A stretch of DNA of 64,000 nucleotides from Embiotoca jacksoni (lineage: Eukaryota; Chordata; Actinopteri; Embiotocidae): positions 18,319,501-18,383,500 of the forward strand of contig JAKOON010000006.1 in NCBI GenBank assembly GCA_022577435.1. The letters are read 5' to 3'. Of this stretch, positions 63,076 to 64,000 are shown piece after piece. The notes beneath the pieces are model-generated. The model had not been told where the DNA came from. It did no database searches and saw only the letters and a program-made list of their open reading frames with translations. Both the position numbers and the translations under genes were made by a program. Numbering within the stretch: the first letter of the stretch is position 1; every line of letters begins with the position of its first letter.

Positions 63076-63811
63076 CCAATTTATTATATGTATATTAAAT
63101 CAGCTGAGCAGACACGTGTCTCTTAAACTATATAGATACATTTTAAATCATAATAATGTTAATAAATAATCAAATACAGAAGAGGGAAATACAAGACAAT
63201 TTTCACTCTTTACATGTGAGATTGTTTTTGACTATCAGGAGTTAATACTCACATCCCACTTATCAGAAGTTTTTATGTTGTTATATATCACTAATTAAAT
63301 CAGTTCAATGTCGATACACAACAGAGGAGAACTGTGATATGTATGATCTGTATCCTGAATGTATTCAGCCTCTCTGACTTATAAACGTCACCAGGGCCGT
63401 CAAAGATGGGGGGAAAAGAGGGACTAATAGGGCCCCAGTGCAGGGGCAGCATGTTGATAAAAGAAGATTGTAATGTACAGATTTAAGCACATATCACAAT
63501 TTTTTTTATTTTTTTTTAACTGCTATAAACAGTTCATTAGTGACTGCTCAGATAACCACTACAGATTTATGTGTACAGGTCTTGGCTAAAGTAACCTATT
63601 TGTAACAGATTTTCTAAAGATAAATAACAGACATGAATGGTGAAGAAGAAGGCCCACAGTGAGTGTTTAGGGCCCAGAATTCTGTTACAGCTCTGAACAT
63701 CACCATAAAACCAACAACATGTATCCTGTTTACAGAATAAACCCTCAAATTTTCAATCACAACCTCTAAAATTCTACAACAATGAAAATTTATGTGGAGC
63801 CAGTCGCTAAA
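63071..63811. other. No gene seen
   Basis: AT-rich sequence leading into the CpG-bearing patch at the right edge. Confidence 0.45.
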
Positions 63812-63953
63812 CCAATCAGCTGCTAGATCCGGTGTGAGCCCGTTGCTATGGCCGGCAGCTGTGTAGTCAACAACATGCGGCGCCCGGCTCCGAAAAAACT
63901 GCAGCTGGCGGGATCTCGTGAGGTTATCGCTGCTCTATGTTTGCATGACGTCA
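63812..63953 (+). promoter_or_regulatory. Candidate promoter: CCAAT, X-box half-site, CRE
   Basis: CCAAT in ACCAATCAG (63812-63816), an RFX-type half-site GTTGCTATGG (63842-63851) and a perfect CRE TGACGTCA (63946-63953) fall within 142 bp of CpG-richer sequence (GGCGCCCGGCTCCG). X-box plus CCAAT is common at promoters of ciliary genes. That this is such a promoter is inference. Confidence 0.35.
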
Positions 63954-63959
63954 GAGCAG
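63848..63959 (+). CDS. Candidate first coding exon, gene leaves window to the right
   Basis: Two in-frame ATGs (63848, ATGG context; 63875, A at -3) open a frame reading MAGSCVVNNMRRPAPKKLQL and then AGSREVIAALCLHDVRAG. A possible donor AGCAG|GTCAAG follows 63959. Without splicing the frame stops at 63986-63988. The composition is protein-like and it sits directly behind the CCAAT/X-box cluster, but the donor is weak and no family is recognised. It would be a plus-strand gene divergent from the minus-strand gene proposed at 50942. Confidence 0.3.
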
Positions 63960-64000
63960 GTCAAGATCAAAGACGGACAGAAATCTAACCACCATGTGTT

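Overview
This window looks like teleost fish nuclear DNA, probably from a percomorph, although the sequence alone does not fix the species. The evidence is a V-SINE-type tRNA-derived SINE, several Tc1/mariner elements including an IR/DR-type Tc1 with a complete DD34E transposase, repeat families typical of bony fishes (for example the one ending in GGTCCAGTGTGTAGG), and many long CA/TG arrays. There are no bacterial-type operons, rRNA genes, tRNA genes or CRISPR arrays. I saw no reverse transcriptase or viral gene.

The only complete protein-coding gene is the transposase of a young Tc1 element (16463-18095; ORF 16839-17879). Its two 217-bp terminal inverted repeats differ at 4 positions and it is flanked by TA dinucleotides. 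It sits inside an unclassified insertion, which itself splits a decayed Tc1 copy (about 15690-19355), so three insertion layers are stacked. Other mobile DNA includes a mariner-derived foldback element (33382-33788), a Tc1 transposase fossil (49450-49745), a 1.08-kb element with CTGTGTTCC termini (60822-61902), seven copies of one roughly 0.5-kb dispersed family (family A), two copies of the GGTCCAGTGTGTAGG family, and single copies of several other fish repeats.

Host-gene evidence is indirect but suggestive. On the minus strand, 50881-51576 contains no ATG at all, is CpG-rich and ends in a good splice donor at 50941/50940; it looks like a non-coding first exon. Further down the same strand, 39971-40015 is a 45-nt exon-like segment with strong acceptor and donor signals. 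At the left edge (46-1) there is another acceptor followed by an open, phase-compatible reading frame. Together these suggest one minus-strand gene whose long introns make up most of positions 1-51460. At the right edge, an X-box/CCAAT/CRE cluster and a short ORF with a possible donor (63848-63959) suggest a divergent plus-strand gene leaving the window. I could not name either gene.

The rest is intronic or intergenic sequence with simple repeats: a 534-bp CT-rich tract next to a CpG cluster, a degenerate TGAGAT-rich purine domain of about 1 kb, and a recent 231-bp tandem duplication that carries CA arrays. I did not find a convincing new biological system. The most worthwhile leads are the inferred large-intron gene, the stacked transposons, and family A, five of whose copies carry an exact TGATTGACAG (PBX-PREP/MEIS type) decamer.
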